A DNA stretch of 64,000 bases from Adiantum capillus-veneris (GCA_014529385.2 CM043963.1:72759412-72823411); one strand, 5' to 3'. Shown: positions 50,931-63,960, counted from the first letter of the stretch. Notes: generated by a model from the letters alone, not told the origin. Program-made: numbers and translations.

Positions 50931-51654
50931 GAGGGCGTCTCAATTCTTTCATGTTGGGGTAGAATATCAGGTCTCTACCTGCCCTAGAAGAGGGATACCT
51001 ATGTAAAATTTTAAGTCTAAATATCAGTTTGGCAAAAGATGCTATTTTTAGCAGGTTTCAGTGATCAGATGTCATTTTTGAGTTGTGATCCTTGTAGAAC
51101 TTTTAATTCAGGTCAAATTTAGTTTTTGTGAAAAATTTCCAAAAATAGAAAGTTTTTGACCCCTGTATGGTCTAGGGTCGACCGGCTCGTCAAACTGTGC
51201 ATCGACCCAGATTTCCTTAAAAATAAGGTCCGGATACCGGAAGCCGCTATTTATGGCAGGTATTCATATCCGTTATGTGCAGGTCTATCTTAGGTTAGCA
51301 AGTTTCAGAATTAAATTCGGGTTAGTATAGATCAAGTTAGCCTAAGGTTAGCATTTTTAAGGTATGTGTATTGCATGGATGTGCATATGGATGTATGGGT
51401 ATGCATGGGCATGTAACCGCATCATGTATGGCCATGGGTCATGTGTATAGGTAGCCTTGTGCCAAGTGTTGGGTCAAGTATGGGAATGTGCATGGAGGCT
51501 AAGTATGGACTAGAGAGGTGTATCACTTAAGTTAGGTAAAAGGGGACACCTCTAGTGGTTAGTGAGAGGTTGTGACACATCTACTTCCTCTTTTGGCAAG
51601 AGGGGACGAGCTAGGGAGGTATGGGCATGCCTTGGCCATTAAGCAACCCCAGAA

Positions 51655-51668
51655 GCCTATATAAGGAG
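51655..51668 (+). promoter_or_regulatory. TATA box in K 3' LTR
   Basis: GCCTATATAAGGAG is a strong plant-type TATA box. It is missing from the 5' LTR because of the deletion there. Confidence 0.65.
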
Positions 51669-52586
51669 CATTCCCACCCAATTTTACACACAATTCCCAA
51701 GTCAGTGCAAGGAAGTGCTGCTGCCAGATCATTCTTTTGTGAAGCCTTTCTACATCACACAACACACAAAGGAGGCCTTAATTGAGGGTAATTTAATTAT
51801 ATTTATGTTAATCCTATTTCTCCATAGTCTCTTTTCTCTAAAGGATTCCTATGTCAAGCTTAATTATGCTAGCTGGCTACACCACTAAATAATTCTATTC
51901 TCTATTATATGTGGGGTATTGTCAATGGTTTCCATTCATTGATTGTATTCCATTTTTGGGTTAAGGAGCACCTTGCTTCTTAAAGATAGTTAATTTTCCT
52001 TTAATTAAGCATAAGTTTATGCATATAATCATCATTGCCAGTTGTGCATAGTTATGTTGTAAAGCTCTTCACCTATGATTCTCTAAGATATGGTGAGACT
52101 TTTTCTGCACCCAAATTGAGGATTGATCAAGGAATTAAATCCTTGATTTTCCCATGAAATTAGGACATGATTATGAGACTTCTTGCATACAAAAAAATAT
52201 GTACAACTAGGGTATTGTGTTTCATTAGCAAATTGTGTATGATTTTGTAGAAATTAATCATCTATTGTGTTGGGTATTTGGATGGTTATATTCTACCATT
52301 TTATGTTATAATGATGCATCTAATGAGTACATTAATCTTGATCTCATGTTGCATACGAAGGAAGTTTTGGTTATGATAATCTTAGGATGAGGTATAAGTT
52401 ATTAAGACATAATCATCTCGTGGCATTCTTGAGTTAGCTTGCATAGTTGTAGTGTGAAGGCTTAGCATTTAATCTAGCATCATGTGTAAGAATAAGGTTA
52501 TTCCTTGTCAAGTTTTCTCATTGGTTGTTGTGGGAATTACGTATAGTCTCTTGTTTCTTCGAAAGAACTAATCTTAGTAGTGAGAT

Positions 52587-52679
52587 ATGGTTCCCAATAG
52601 AACCCGGTTTGGTGGTGCTAACGACCGCGAGGTGGGAACTAACAACATGGTGAACAACGGTAGAGCACCGATGAGAGAA
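52587..52679 (+). pseudogene. LTR copy of K gag exon 1
   Basis: ATG 52587 with RTRFGGANDREVGT, 31 codons to a TAA, where the 5' copy has GAA. Beyond the stop the frame continues to the same HEA-type end. It supports the idea that this coding exon is a conserved part of the LTR. Confidence 0.55.
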
Positions 52680-53824
52680 TAAAATCCGGTCATCCCACGA
52701 GGCATCGAGGAGGAAGCTCATGAGGCTGGATGAATTTAATTTTTGTATTTACATAAACATTGCATTACGATAACTTAGAAATGATTAAATTCCCCAAACT
52801 ATGTTAGAAATCTAGCTGAGACAACGGCATTGGTATCTTTTAAAGATTTTATTCAAATTTAAGTTGAAGTAAATAGGAAAGAAATGCTTTATGGAAAGAT
52901 TGCCTGGAAGTAGGAAAGAATGGTTGGTACGAAAACTATCTCAAGCAAGTTTCATTCATTATTCCAATGTTGATTTAGTCTAAACCCCCTACTAATCACA
53001 GGGCGGTAGCTCGCAAAGTTATCACAGGAGCTAAATCTACGACTTTCTTTCTATGCGATGGATATGTCCATGGCTTGCTTTCTATGAGGTGGATACATGA
53101 TTTTTACCCAGAGAGTTACTCCATGAATTCAGTGGAATCATGGACTGGTTGTATGGGTGGCCAGTTGACAACAGGTGGAGTTAACACTTGCTAGAGGTCC
53201 TCACAACTCCACGACATTGGAATTTCTAATGAAATATTATTTGTTGAGTATTTTTCCTAGGAAAGATATGTTTTGGTGCCAATTTGACAATGTTTGAAGG
53301 GCTGTCTTAACGAGCTTGTGTCGAGGAAATATAAAAAGGAACCCTAAGTGTTGAACAACAATGTGCTAGTAATTATGCCACACAAGACTATTTGTGAGTG
53401 TGGGGTGGAAAGTGGGGGCTTGGCTCAGGTTGCCAAAGCCTATGAGACGGGTAGTCTTGATTAGTCGGGAACTCTCTGCCCTACGCAATAGAGAATGTCA
53501 TTAGATAACTCATTACGCCAGAGCGGAAGGAACTTGATTTATGTGCCTCTGAAAATTATGGGGGAAAAGGCACCGAGGTTACTTCTCCTCCTGAAAGATG
53601 AGAATAGGACTGATAGTACAAAATTATGCTTCCCCTGCGGGACGGAGCTAGACTCCTTTTTACTAGTGGCTTGGAATCAATTCACTAAGTGATGAGAGAC
53701 CATCCATTGGTCTTCTTTTTCTTCTTAGCCAATTTTTTGTTTGCTTTTGCATAGGATCTAGCAACCGTCAGGTGTCCTCCAGTTTCGTCTAGGTGAGACG
53801 GGGAGGGGACCTCACAATGTGCTT

Positions 53825-53918
<94 letters not shown>
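53825..53918. repeat. (GA)n microsatellite
   Basis: About 47 GA units, uninterrupted, starting eight bases after the K 3' LTR end. Confidence 0.95.
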
Positions 53919-53922
<4 letters not shown>

Positions 53923-54154
53923 GCATTACGGCCACACGACGGCGACGAGGCGGTTGAGCGCGACGCAACAGCGGTCCCTCTTCTTCGCGACAAGAAATCC
54001 TTTATGACAGCAGGCGTAGAGTGGTGAGTGACACACCATTGTCATCTTTGAGCTTATTAGTTTAGGCTAGTTGCATGCTTGGAGCCATCTGTGGCTGGCA
54101 CATAGTGTTAGACAAGTCCCTTGCATTGATACGTGCAGTAGAAGCGTATATTTT
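53919..54154 (+). repeat. possible 5' LTR end of F
   Basis: Noncoding segment before a tRNA-Asp-type primer site. The LTR start was not found and is probably cut off by K or the microsatellite. Confidence 0.35.
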
Positions 54155-54172
54155 TGGCATCGTTGCCGGGGA
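54155..54172 (+). other. F primer-binding site (tRNA-Asp type)
   Basis: TGGCATCGTTGCCGGGGA, two bases off TGGCGCCGTTGCCGGGGA, used by plant Athila/Tat gypsy elements. Confidence 0.8.
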
Positions 54173-55016
54173 ATCACCATGCACTAAGCTCAAGAGGCAC
54201 TCTGTGCTTCTTCTGTGAGTCTTTGTGTAGGAAAGGTAGAGAAGGAAGGTGTGTGGCTTGTTGAGAAGGATTTTGTTTTGTTGTAGTGTATTGTTTTTGT
54301 TAATAAGGTGTTGAAAGGTATCGTGTTTCTCTGTTGATAAGGTGCTAGAATTAAGGTAGTAGATCTATAATGTTAGTTCAGTGTAAAGTACAGTAACTAG
54401 ATCTGTTAGCTAATGAGTTCATGTAGTACTATGTTAGTGTGTAACAGTAGTTGTGTTAGTTGTAAGTAGGTAGGTAACATGTGTGTGTGCTCGCGCGTGC
54501 AGCGCAGCCGCGGCGACCTTATCCCCAAAAAGATAAAAAATAATAAACTTTTAAAAGTAGGATCGGGATCAAGAATATTCCCCATCCCAAGCCGAAGCCC
54601 AAGCCCACGCTTAGGCTCAGGCGTCAGTCACCCTTTAAAATTACTTATTTTAGCTTCATGCCTAAGTAAAAATCGACCATTTTAAGAACCATCGGAGCTT
54701 TGAGTAACCGAACATTGTACTGTAAAGCACACCACAACCCCCTGAGCGATACGCTCCTTTTGAGCTATCATACGCTTTAATCCAAAAATCGATCATTAAA
54801 ATAAACATAAAAAAAACATCAAAAAATGAGTGAAAACAGGGTGCAAAACGCTTAAAAAATCAGGTGATTCACCTTCGAGGGTATTCACTGGCGCTTGTAG
54901 GGTGCCAAAGGCACATGCATCTGTGCTTTGGTCGTGTGCTAGGGTCCAAGAAACTATGGAGCATTTTGACTTACGCGAGTTCTTAATACCCACCTACTTT
55001 AGGTTTCGGACCCTCG
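54173..55016 (+). other. F leader
   Basis: About 840 bases with no supported gene. A short frame at 54830-55033 ends just before the first gag-region frame. Untranslated leader is likely. Confidence 0.4.
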
Positions 55017-57690
55017 GTGGGAACCCAAGGTAGTACCACTCGGGATCCGCATATAGCGTCTACTAACTCTTTCTCTGAATACAACATCATGGAGGGCTAC
55101 CCAATGCCTAATCCTGATAGCTCAAGCCAAGACATGCATGCCATGGGCCCACGGTCCAGGCCGAGCGTGCTTAGCCGCTTGAAGGAAACCTTTAGTAGAG
55201 CCACTCACTCCGAACATGGAGCTAACGATGTAAATGAGGGGGGTGGGGAAGTAAATTCATCTTTCATGACCAACATAGACCCTATGCTCTTGGAGAGTGT
55301 GCACATGAATACTCCATTCACTACAACCCCTGACTCTTCAGAGCTATTCCCCTCTGAGGTTATATTACGTGATGGTAGAAGCCTTGCCAAAGTACAAGAA
55401 GTTGAGCGGTATATCATCGTGGCTAGGGAAAAGGAAATTGAGAGCTTATGCAAGGCGGAGCAACAAAGAGAGCTAATAGAGAAAGCTCCTATGTCAATAT
55501 CCTTTCTAGGAGAGCAATCGAGTGCTCCTGAATTAGCGACCACTAAGGGTCAAGCCACATTGCATCTAGTTCAAAAGACACCCCTAGCACCTTAATCCTA
55601 GATGGATTGTTCTTAAATGAGAATTGGGGAGTATGAACTACAAATAGAAACTCTAACCGACCTATACAATACACATGTCACACCTATCATGTGGGTTGTT
55701 TAGATGTCCCACAATCCACAACGGGTGCTACTAGTGTGGAGGATCAACAACAAAGAGTTTGTGAGGTCATCCATAGGGTTATTGAGCTAGAGAGACAGAA
55801 CAAGGGGATCCACATGCCTTTAATGGGTCCCATGAGATTATTGAATACATGGAAGGACCACGGCTACCATGCCTACCCCAATAATGGGCCTGCCAAGAAA
55901 CATGACATGGACTTCATTTGTTAGTAAAGCACCACTACATGGTAGCTCAATGCCTGCAACAGTACCTACAAGTATGTACCAATTGTATACACCTATGGGT
56001 CCTCGTACTCATGTAGTTCCTACCCCTCTCATTGTTTCAACAACCTATGCTCCACAACCACAACACCCAAATTATTATTTCCATGGGACCATACCTCACA
56101 TCCGACGTCTTCTATGCCTAGGGCACAACATCATGCCAAACTTGGAACCCAAGGGCTTCCTACACGCCAAGCCCAATGTCAATACTTACTCCACATGTAG
56201 TCTTTGGAGTGCCTTCACCCATGGTGCCTGCTCACTTAGGTGACTTGGCAACATTTACTCAAGCTATCGGTCAATCTATTGCTGATAATATGCATAACAC
56301 GCCTAATAGAGAGCCTAGAAGTAAGGCAGTACAAATAGCCAATCTCACCCAAACATTTAGTGGGGACGGGGATGTGAGAAAGAATATGAAAGTGATTGAA
56401 CAAATATGCGATTCTCTAGGAGAACACAATGACATGCATAAGAGTAATGCTTTAAGCCTAACCTTAAGTGGCAAGGTTGGGGACTGGTATAGAACCCTAA
56501 TGGTGGAAGAAAAAACAATTTACCCTACTCTTACGAGATTGTTCTTGAAAGAATACATACAAGAAGGAGTGCTTTGGGGTGTAGCGTCTCAACTCCAAAA
56601 AGCCCAACGAGAGGAAAGAGAGTCGGTGAGAGGCTTTATTAGTCGCTTGAAGCATTTGAATTCTCGTTGTAATCCAAATGCGTGTTTCAATAATAATCAA
56701 TTGCTTGATAGATTCATTAGGGGATTATGACATTAGGATATTACAATGGCCAAGTCATTAGAGGTATCACCACTTGGGAAGCAGTCACCACCAATGCGAT
56801 CCAATTGGAAGATAATTTAAAGGTTCAAGGAGAAAGAGTGTCTATTGAGCCCAAATCTATTAGCTCGCAAGCATCGGGGCATCATACAATGACCCTAAAG
56901 CCTATTGCTAAGTAGCCAAAGATATCTGAGATGACTTTACCAGATTTAACCAAGGCCATTCAAGAGAGTCTTAGAGACAATCGTGCTCCACAAAACAATC
57001 ATATGTATCCAAGAAGGGAGCAACAATGGTGCTCAGTATGCTTTGGTCTGCATAGTACCAGTGAATGCCCTACTTTTAGAGTAAAACTCAATGGGAATTT
57101 CAATGCTTGTGGGAGGTATGGTCATCAAGCTAAGGATTGCATATTATTTAAGCGCGCGATGGCCAATAGACCAACCTTAGCATGGAAAGATACACCTCGA
57201 GTTCCTGCATTGATGCCGGACCCACCTCTTGATCAAACATCACAACAAATGGTCCCTAGGGCCAAAATGTTGTTCAAACAACACCCTTACCACGTCCAGT
57301 GCTAGGACCGCAACCACCACATCCAAGAATCACTGCTGTGAATCAAGTGGGTTGTGAGTCATCTATTGCTTGTTTGGAAGGATATGAGGAAGATATAGAC
57401 CCTAATATTGCCTATGGGAATGATACGCTTGAAGAAAGTCCACAATACTACATGGAGGACTATTGGGACAAGTCAAACATATTTATCAAGTAGCTGCTCT
57501 TGCTGCAAGAGGCCAAAATATCAATTACACTGCTAAGAGACCACCTCTTCAATGCTATGAGTGTGGAGGTCCACATCATGTGGCCGAGTATCCTATTAAG
57601 CTACAAAAGAATGCCACAATAATGCAAACCAATCAAGTGAGCACGTTGGTGCACCAAGAATTCATCGACACATGGAAGTGTCAGTAGCAC
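55017..57690 (+). pseudogene. F gag (Athila/Tat-like) with three zinc-knuckle-like motifs
   Basis: The gag region is spread over frames at 55017-55595, 55691-56243, 56176-56730 and 56931-57687. The capsid part (56320-56727) shows ANLTQTFSGDGDV, SLTLSGKVGDWYRTL, YIQEGVLWGVASQL and GFISRLKHLNSRC. Knuckle-like motifs follow: CSVCFGLHSTSEC (57032), CGRYGHQAKDC (57109, first Cys lost) and CYECGGPHHVAEY (57553, last Cys changed to Tyr). Stops and shifts occur throughout, and pol is absent. The copy is a 5' fragment ending near 57.7 kb. Confidence 0.75.
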
Positions 57691-59696
57691 GTATAGGGCA
57701 TCATGCAGGTTGATGGTCGCAGACTTTGGCAAGTGCTAGATGCAGCCTGGAACAAGTGTTACATGATGTGTACGCTAAATGTGGCTCTAAGTTGGTCGAA
57801 TGATGTTTCGAAGCTTTGCTAAGTTGGGAGGCTTCAAAGTGTTGAAGCTTGATGGAAATCGTCGCGAAGTGTTGCCGTGATATGTATGCCAAATGGCAGT
57901 GGTTTGACGACCATTTTGGATGGCGGTGATATTATGGTGTGTCGATTGCATGAGGTTCCATGATGTATGCGAGGCGATTGCCCAAGCTTGACAAGTTTAA
58001 TATTTGATGGATGGCCATTGCTCGCAGTATTGCATAACGGAGCTTTTTGTTTCGATGGTTGGGGCAAGCAAGGGTGGTGGGAAAGCGGCCAAGTCAAAGA
58101 GTTAGATTAAAAAAAAAAAATTGTAAGGTGGTGGGCATGCAGGAGAAAAAACGGCCATCTACATTAGGGAAGGAGGCGGGCCTGGAAAGCGAGTAGGGTC
58201 GAGAGTGGAAAGAGGAGTGCAAGTGGCAGGTTGCATGAAGGAAAGAGGGGTCAGATCATGTGTGGGACGAAGGACCTGTAGGACCGGGGACTGCATGATA
58301 ATGAGGGCGCCGTCAGCTGTGATCAGGGGCTCGCAGGACAAAGGGGTGACCTAGAGCTGCTGCAGGAGGCACCCCCGCTACAGAGAGCTAAGGAGTCGGG
58401 ATATTTGAGGGCTAAGGGTCGCCAATGATTGGGGGCTTGCAATTGATGGGAGGAACGCAAGGTTTGTAGAGCTGAGGATTGGCCACGGGTAGGGAGCAAG
58501 GTCGAGTTGACGAGGGAGACAGTTTGGAGGAGCAGTCGGTGCCATGAATATTAAGAGGATGACATGAGCCATCAGAGGGATTAGAGTGACTAGGTGCAAA
58601 TGATAAAGGGGCTGAGAAAACAAGGAGGGTGGTGCAGCTTACAGGGTTGCAAGGGTGACCCCTCAAGGGCTTGGACAACTGCAAAACGGCGCTGCCAGTT
58701 AAGGTTTTTGGGGCCGAGGGCCGGAGAGCCATCATAGGGGTGGATTTCCAAAAAGCGTGGTGCTGCACAACAGGTAGAAGGGCCACAGGGTGGCGGGCTC
58801 CATACAAGAAAAGGGGCGCTATTGCTTGGATGAGCAGGGCATGACAAAGCCGCCAAGGGCCATGGCTTGGAAGAGAAGGTGTTGGGCTGCCTTGGAGTGG
58901 CCTTGAAGTGCGCTATAGAGCAGAGGAGGCCACCATGGGTTCGTAAAACAGCAAAGGGGACCAAGGTTGAAGTAAGGAGGACCATGGACAGAGGAGCCAA
59001 GGGCTTCCAAAGAGGAGATGCCATCAGAAGGACATGTTTTTTTGGCCAGCGGGTAGCCGCCAAGTGATTGAAGGAGAAGGGGTTTTTGAGGGGCTCCATT
59101 GTATTGGTGGCCGAGTGATTGCAAGAGGGTGGCTGATTTGTGGCCACGGGTTGATAGGAAGCCGTCCATCTAAATTGATTAGAAGCATAGGTGCTCTAAA
59201 GAATGCACAAATGTATTATCTATGCCGCCATCATGCCCGACGTTGTTGTGATGGAGTTATCACTTTTGATTTTATTTGAGTGTTTGTCTTTGTTCTATTC
59301 TTCCATCTCGTCTTGTGCATCTCGCCCGTGGTAGACTTGACTTCAGGTCTGTGTGTGTGTATGGAAAGAGGGAGGGAGAGAGATTGTGTGGGCAAATTGT
59401 ATACGTGGTCGAGGCGTGTTTCGCCTCCTTGTGTGAGTGCGTTTACTGATTGGGGAGTTGTATGCATCAATTGATGTTGGGATATATGGTGTTTTTGATG
59501 GGCTTGTGGTGCTGAGGTGTTTATGTGTGAGTGTGTTTGGTCGATGATGTTCAAAGGAGATCCTAGTAGTAGAGTTTTACAAAAAATTGTGCGTGTGTGT
59601 GAATTTCTGTGTGGTTACAGGTGCCGGATATTCCCTGGGCTATAGAGCGACAGTTTGGCGCGTGCTGGGTTTGATCACCTTTCCCCTTTTCCATCA
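57691..59696 (+). repeat. probable 5' LTR of element J
   Basis: About 2 kb of noncoding, G-rich DNA ending CCATCA one base before a primer-site-like sequence and the J gag. No LTR partner lies in the window, and the left boundary with F is a guess. The many minus-strand open frames (57.7-59.2 kb) look like composition effects. Confidence 0.45.
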
Positions 59697-59697
59697 A

Positions 59698-59714
59698 TGG
59701 TGCCCCCACTGAGG
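59698..59714 (+). other. J primer-binding site candidate
   Basis: TGGTGCCCCCACTGAGG one base after an LTR-type CA end. The matching tRNA is not identified. Confidence 0.4.
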
Positions 59715-59739
59715 AGCTACTGATTGCTCCTTGGTGAAG

Positions 59740-60365
59740 TCAAAGACGGTGTCACGGTTTGAAGAGCAGGTTCTAACAAGAATGGCATGGTCGGGTTGTT
59801 TGACTTTTATAGGTGTTGAAAATGCAGAAGTGTGGCTGTAGGACTATGGTCTATTTTTGCTCGAGAGCGGCTTGTCAAGAGAAGAGGGAGTGGCCCAAGC
59901 TTCAAGCTTTCCCGCTCCTGGTTCGTGGAAAAGCAAAGGTATGGTATGAGGGCTTGCAGGTTAAAGAAAAACATGATTGGAGCACATTGGAAGCGGCATT
60001 CCAAAGCCGATATGTGGCCAACACGCAGTGGAGTGAAGTGAAGCAGATGATGCAACCTAAAGCAAAGCCTTGACGGTGATTTCCCAGCATTTGTGTGGGA
60101 GTTCAAGACCATATGGAGCAAGTTGGTTAAGGTAACTGTTGTACAGAATGCATATTTTTCGAAGATGACCAAGTTTGTGGACTGCTTGCATGTAAAAGTG
60201 CGTGATAAAGTCGAGATAGATGGGCCGTGCACATACGAGGAGGCAATAGCCTATGCACAGAGCAGGACGAAGAAGGTTTTAAAGAAGCAACAGGCAAAGC
60301 AGATTCTGGAAAATCCATTGGTGCTGAGGCGGTCCGGGGCGGGCAACAAGAAGAGTGGCCTCTAA
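59740..60365 (+). pseudogene. J gag
   Basis: The capsid domain reads WPKLQAFPLLVRGKAKVWYEGL, in part KAKVWYEGL, then HDWSTLEAAFQSRYVA (59960-60010). After a frame change and a stop (60071) comes VWEFKTIWSKLVKV, then FVDCLHVKVRDKVE and PCTYEEAIAYAQ (60093-60365). It is a retrotransposon gag with no zinc knuckle visible. The sequence breaks off at about 60365, where an LTR-free noncoding block begins. It could be the 5' part of the same element as ORF L (62926 on). Confidence 0.7.
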
Positions 60366-60496
60366 GCACCCTTCTATGCTCCCGTGCTGCTCAATTGGGT
60401 TGGGGTTGGAAAAAACAACACACACACACACAAACCCGCAACCTAACCCTACACAAATTTGGGGCACCACCTAGTTTTGGATGCGAACTAGGACGC

Positions 60497-60500
<4 letters not shown>

Positions 60501-60553
<53 letters not shown>
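60501..60553. repeat. (GA)n microsatellite 2
   Basis: About 26 GA units. Confidence 0.95.
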
Positions 60554-60558
<5 letters not shown>

Positions 60559-62689
60559 GCTGCATTGAAATGTATCGGCCATGATCAAGCAAACACAATT
60601 ATATATGTAAGAAAGAGAGAGAAGGGGGAGGGGATGCTTGTTGCATTAATACCTTCTTACACATCTGTCACGACCAATCAAAGTGAGATTAGTATTTGTT
60701 CAACATAGCTTGAGTAAATTACATCACAAGAAAAGCCACCCCAATCACTGTCTTAAGGCCAGGGGAGTCCTCTCCACCCTGTTGCCCTCTTACAGTATGT
60801 GGAATTTATGACTGAATTGATGACAACACCCAGAGACAAGCTATCAAGAACTTAAAAAAACACCAAGACACTTACACATCATTGTTGTCCATTACTTTAC
60901 GTTGGAAGAGAGACAAAGTATCCAAATTTAGTCCAAATCCATCCTCCTTGATTCAACAAATGTGGGGCTTACACTAGTAGGAGAAATGATAGATTCCCTA
61001 CTCTCAATTGAATAATCACTCTCTCTTACAATGGCATAGAGTTCCCTTGCTAATCACCCCTAATACAATACATGCGTATGCATAAGACAATGAGCTTCCA
61101 CTCAAGAGCTTCTTCTAGAGAGGTTGAGCTTGGCTTCTCAAGCTATAGCATAGTGCTCTTGCTTATGGCTCCCCCTTTGTGCTAGCTACACCCTCCTTTT
61201 ATAGCAATTTTGAGGGCTAGGGTTACTCCTCTAACCATGGTTGGGTTAGATTTTCAACACTTATCTAATTTCTTTTGCTTGGAATTATCAAGAAGTTGGT
61301 GTGGATAGATGAAGAAGACAGAGAGGAGAGAAGTGGAGGTGATAGGACTTTTCATAGTAGGTTAGTGTTAGTAAGTTAGTAAGTTAGTAGAGTTAGTATT
61401 TTTATTGATTTACAAATGGAATTGGATATTTACAATGGGAGTATCCATGTAGGATACAAATAAGGATTAAAAAACTCTTAAGGTAAGAAAATATGGATTT
61501 CTTACAATGTTGATTCTCCAAGTGTCTTGAGTAGGGTCAATTTTGACGCTTGTTGACGGTCCACTAGCTTTGACGGTACGTTTTTTCTCCACTCTTGACC
61601 TTCCTTGGGAGCCAAGGTAAGTGAACATGAGTAATCAATCACTATGATGCTCTCTTTCAAGAGAAGAGGCTGAATTTTGCGGTTTTTATTGATAGATATG
61701 GGTAATATGGATGAGGAAAAATGAGACTAGGTGGTCAATTTTGGAATGGAAGTGTGTAGAAGACATGAGTTCACCATGGTTTCTCTTATTCTTCAAGGTT
61801 GAGAAGAAGGTGAGTAGGGTGCAGAAAGGAGTGGTGAGAGAGGTGGGGATGATGAGTGGAGAAGTGTGTGTGAAAGAGGAAAATGATAAAGTGGAAGAGG
61901 GAGTGTGGTTGCATAGCATGGGCAAACTGGGGTCCAAAATCATATCTCACAGCTCGTAGCTCCAAAAAATATGAAAAAATTTGAGGTAAACGTTCATCCC
62001 ACGAGCTACAACTTTTGTTTGTATCACCTTTTCAAATTTGGGGAGCATGTGATCTTTAAAAATTCAGCAAAACTGACTGTTTTTTTCCACTGCACAAAAT
62101 CCTTGTGAGGTCCTTCTTTGGATGATTCTTTTGAATACCTCCAAGAGTGAGCCCCCCATGGTGCATGCATGCATGCCATATCCCCTTGATCTTATTTGGT
62201 AGGTCTATAATTGAAGATGTTGTTGAGATCATGATATAAGTGAATAGTACAACTAAGAAAATCAAATATTGAGGGGTCTAAAAGAATATGTACACGTCGA
62301 ATATAAATAATATAGGTGGAAAAAAATATGAAGGGGTCAAAATAAATCTCTCCCATTATAAGTCTACCATAAAAAGATGAATATTTTTGGTGGTCTAATT
62401 TATGAGAGTAATAGAGAATAGATGTAGGAAGGAAAAAATCACAATAGTGAAAAAATATACACATAAATAGAACTAGTTTTTTTGGATTTTTGTTGGGATG
62501 GAGTTACACCAAAAATAAGAGAAGTTTGCATGAAATTATTTTTATATGGAATAAAGAGTATGCAAAATGGTAAGAAAAAAAATGGTAATGGCGAGTCAAT
62601 GTACATAGCATAAATAACACACGATAGGTAGAAATATTTAAATAAATACCAAAATAATTATGAAAAATCCTTTTATTTAGGCCCTATAT
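60554..62689. other. noncoding 2.1 kb
   Basis: No supported gene. Contains a short TAAGTTAG-type tandem run (about 61362-61398) and AT-rich DNA after 62200. The texture resembles an LTR, but no pair was found. Confidence 0.4.
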
Positions 62690-62930
62690 ACAATGAAATA
62701 TTTACACACAAATGGACCATAATATACTTATATTTTTTATTTTTTTGGCTCAACTAGCCCAGTGACTAGCTAATTAAGGGTTTTTAAGAAGATATGGGAA
62801 AAGTCCCCTAACTCACACACACCTATATACAGTGAAATGGTAGGAATAGCCACAATGTTTGGATGATTTTGGTAGGGTGAGGTAGCTTACTATGGCAATT
62901 ATGGAAAGCCGAAAAACGGCTATCAGTGCC
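62690..62930. repeat. dispersed repeat R1, copy 2
   Basis: Diverged copy of 4640-4875 (see there). Its right edge abuts the start of ORF L at 62926. A small perfect hairpin GCCG-AAAAA-CGGC (near 62907-62919) is present only in this copy. Confidence 0.65.
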
Positions 62931-63960
62931 AAGTCCAATTGCTAGGGAAGAGCTTCACGTAATCCGACCCTTTGTTGATGCACATGTGGTAGCAGCCGAT
63001 AGGCGTGATGACAGAGTAGAGACGATACTGTGTGGGCCTGTGAGGCCTCAGCAGCTGGAGAGAGGAGTCTACCGAGTACCGCCTGATGTGCTTGACCAAG
63101 TGACTTCCAAAAAGCAAGCAGTGGAGAAGATAGCTGAAGTGCCAAATCTGGTGAGTTTTATGGAGAATTAAGCCGAGGTGTATTCGAGCTATAGCAGTGC
63201 CTTGGATACGGACAACACATGGGAAACGGAGTCTGCTTTCTCAAGGTATGAGACATATGATGTTATGCATGTCGATAAGGTGGGCAAAGGACAACATATT
63301 GTAGGTGAAGAGACATTTTGTGCGGACCAGGGGGTTGGGAAACTCTCTCTCTTGCCTTGTGATAGTAAGGCCATGTTGACTGAAGAAGAGTGCTTTGATG
63401 AAGCAGACTGGGGGTTCGATGATCCAGTGGTTGATGTAGATAACTAGTTGCAGGTTTTGGTTGCTAAAGCTATGGCGAGAATACAAGGTATGCAAGGCTA
63501 GCCGCCTTTTCCAGTACTGTTTGAAGAGTGTACAGGTGAAGATATACCAGTGTCTGCTTTGGATTATCAGCTGCCACAGGTTGCCTTGCTTAAAGACAAT
63601 GATGTTGTGGAGAGCTCTCTAGCCGTTGGCAAGGAGACATGTGATGCAAAGGCTTTCCAGGATATGCAGGCTTGTGTTGGGCGTGGAGGTGGCTCATGCG
63701 TGCAGTTTTCTGAAGGGCTGTGCTGTCAAGATCTACAAGAAGGATTGGTTTACCGGTTTACCAATGCAAAGCATGGATGGTGCGTATCTGTTCTACAGAC
63801 GGATGGTGATGATCAATGCCATATTTTTATCCAGGTGGAGTTTACACTATGCTTGGGAGAGCCTATGGCTTTCCATTTGACCCAGGTGGGTGCTACAATA
63901 GACAGTGCTATTTATCTAGCTCTTGTACATAGTATCTATCAGTTTCTTCTTATACAATGA
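62926..63960 (+). pseudogene. acidic ORF L, relative of the E protein
   Basis: One frame runs 62926-63960 with stops at 63169, 63445 and 63500 only. It encodes about 345 residues: a basic N-terminal part (AADRRDDRVETI, YRVPPDVLDQV), an acidic middle (EEECFDEADWGFDDPVVDVD, in part) and PPFPVLFEECTGEDIPVSA. In another frame at the end, YFYPGGVYTM (63822) and YGFPFDPGGCY (63867) match the FHPGG and PYDPGG repeats of E. No enzyme domain. The window ends at 64000, so its 3' end and LTR are not seen. I take it as a non-autonomous element protein, probably a member of the E family. Confidence 0.5.

Larger units (their letters stand above)
43440..53816 (+). mobile_element. Ty3/gypsy chromovirus K
   Basis: K has two long direct-repeat LTRs (about 43440-45851; about 51004-53816), a degenerate initiator-Met primer site, and gag, protease, RT, RNase H, integrase and a chromodomain-like end in order. 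LTR ends CTCACA match on both sides. The LTRs are roughly 90-95% alike in blocks compared by eye. The 5' LTR lacks about 410 bases present in the 3' LTR. The coding region has many stops and shifts, and the RT catalytic box is damaged. It is an old, inactive copy. Confidence 0.88.
51004..53816 (+). repeat. K 3' LTR
   Basis: About 2.8 kb, ending GGGGAGGGGACCTCACA like the 5' LTR. It retains the promoter segment at 51351-51764. The start is approximate (TGTAAAATTTT, after a purine-rich tract). Confidence 0.75.

Noticed and set aside
53685-53993. Ser/Leu repeat protein on the minus strand
   Set aside because: It is the translation of the (GA)n microsatellite.
57701-59169. Many minus-strand open frames in the J LTR region
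   Set aside because: They overlap in several frames, are low-complexity Pro/Ser/His-rich, and have no motif; they reflect base composition.
62907-62942. GC hairpin followed by CTAG, like a Helitron 3' end
   Set aside because: The hairpin is missing from the other R1 copy and the spacing to CTAG is about 20 bases, too long. No Rep/helicase sequence is present.
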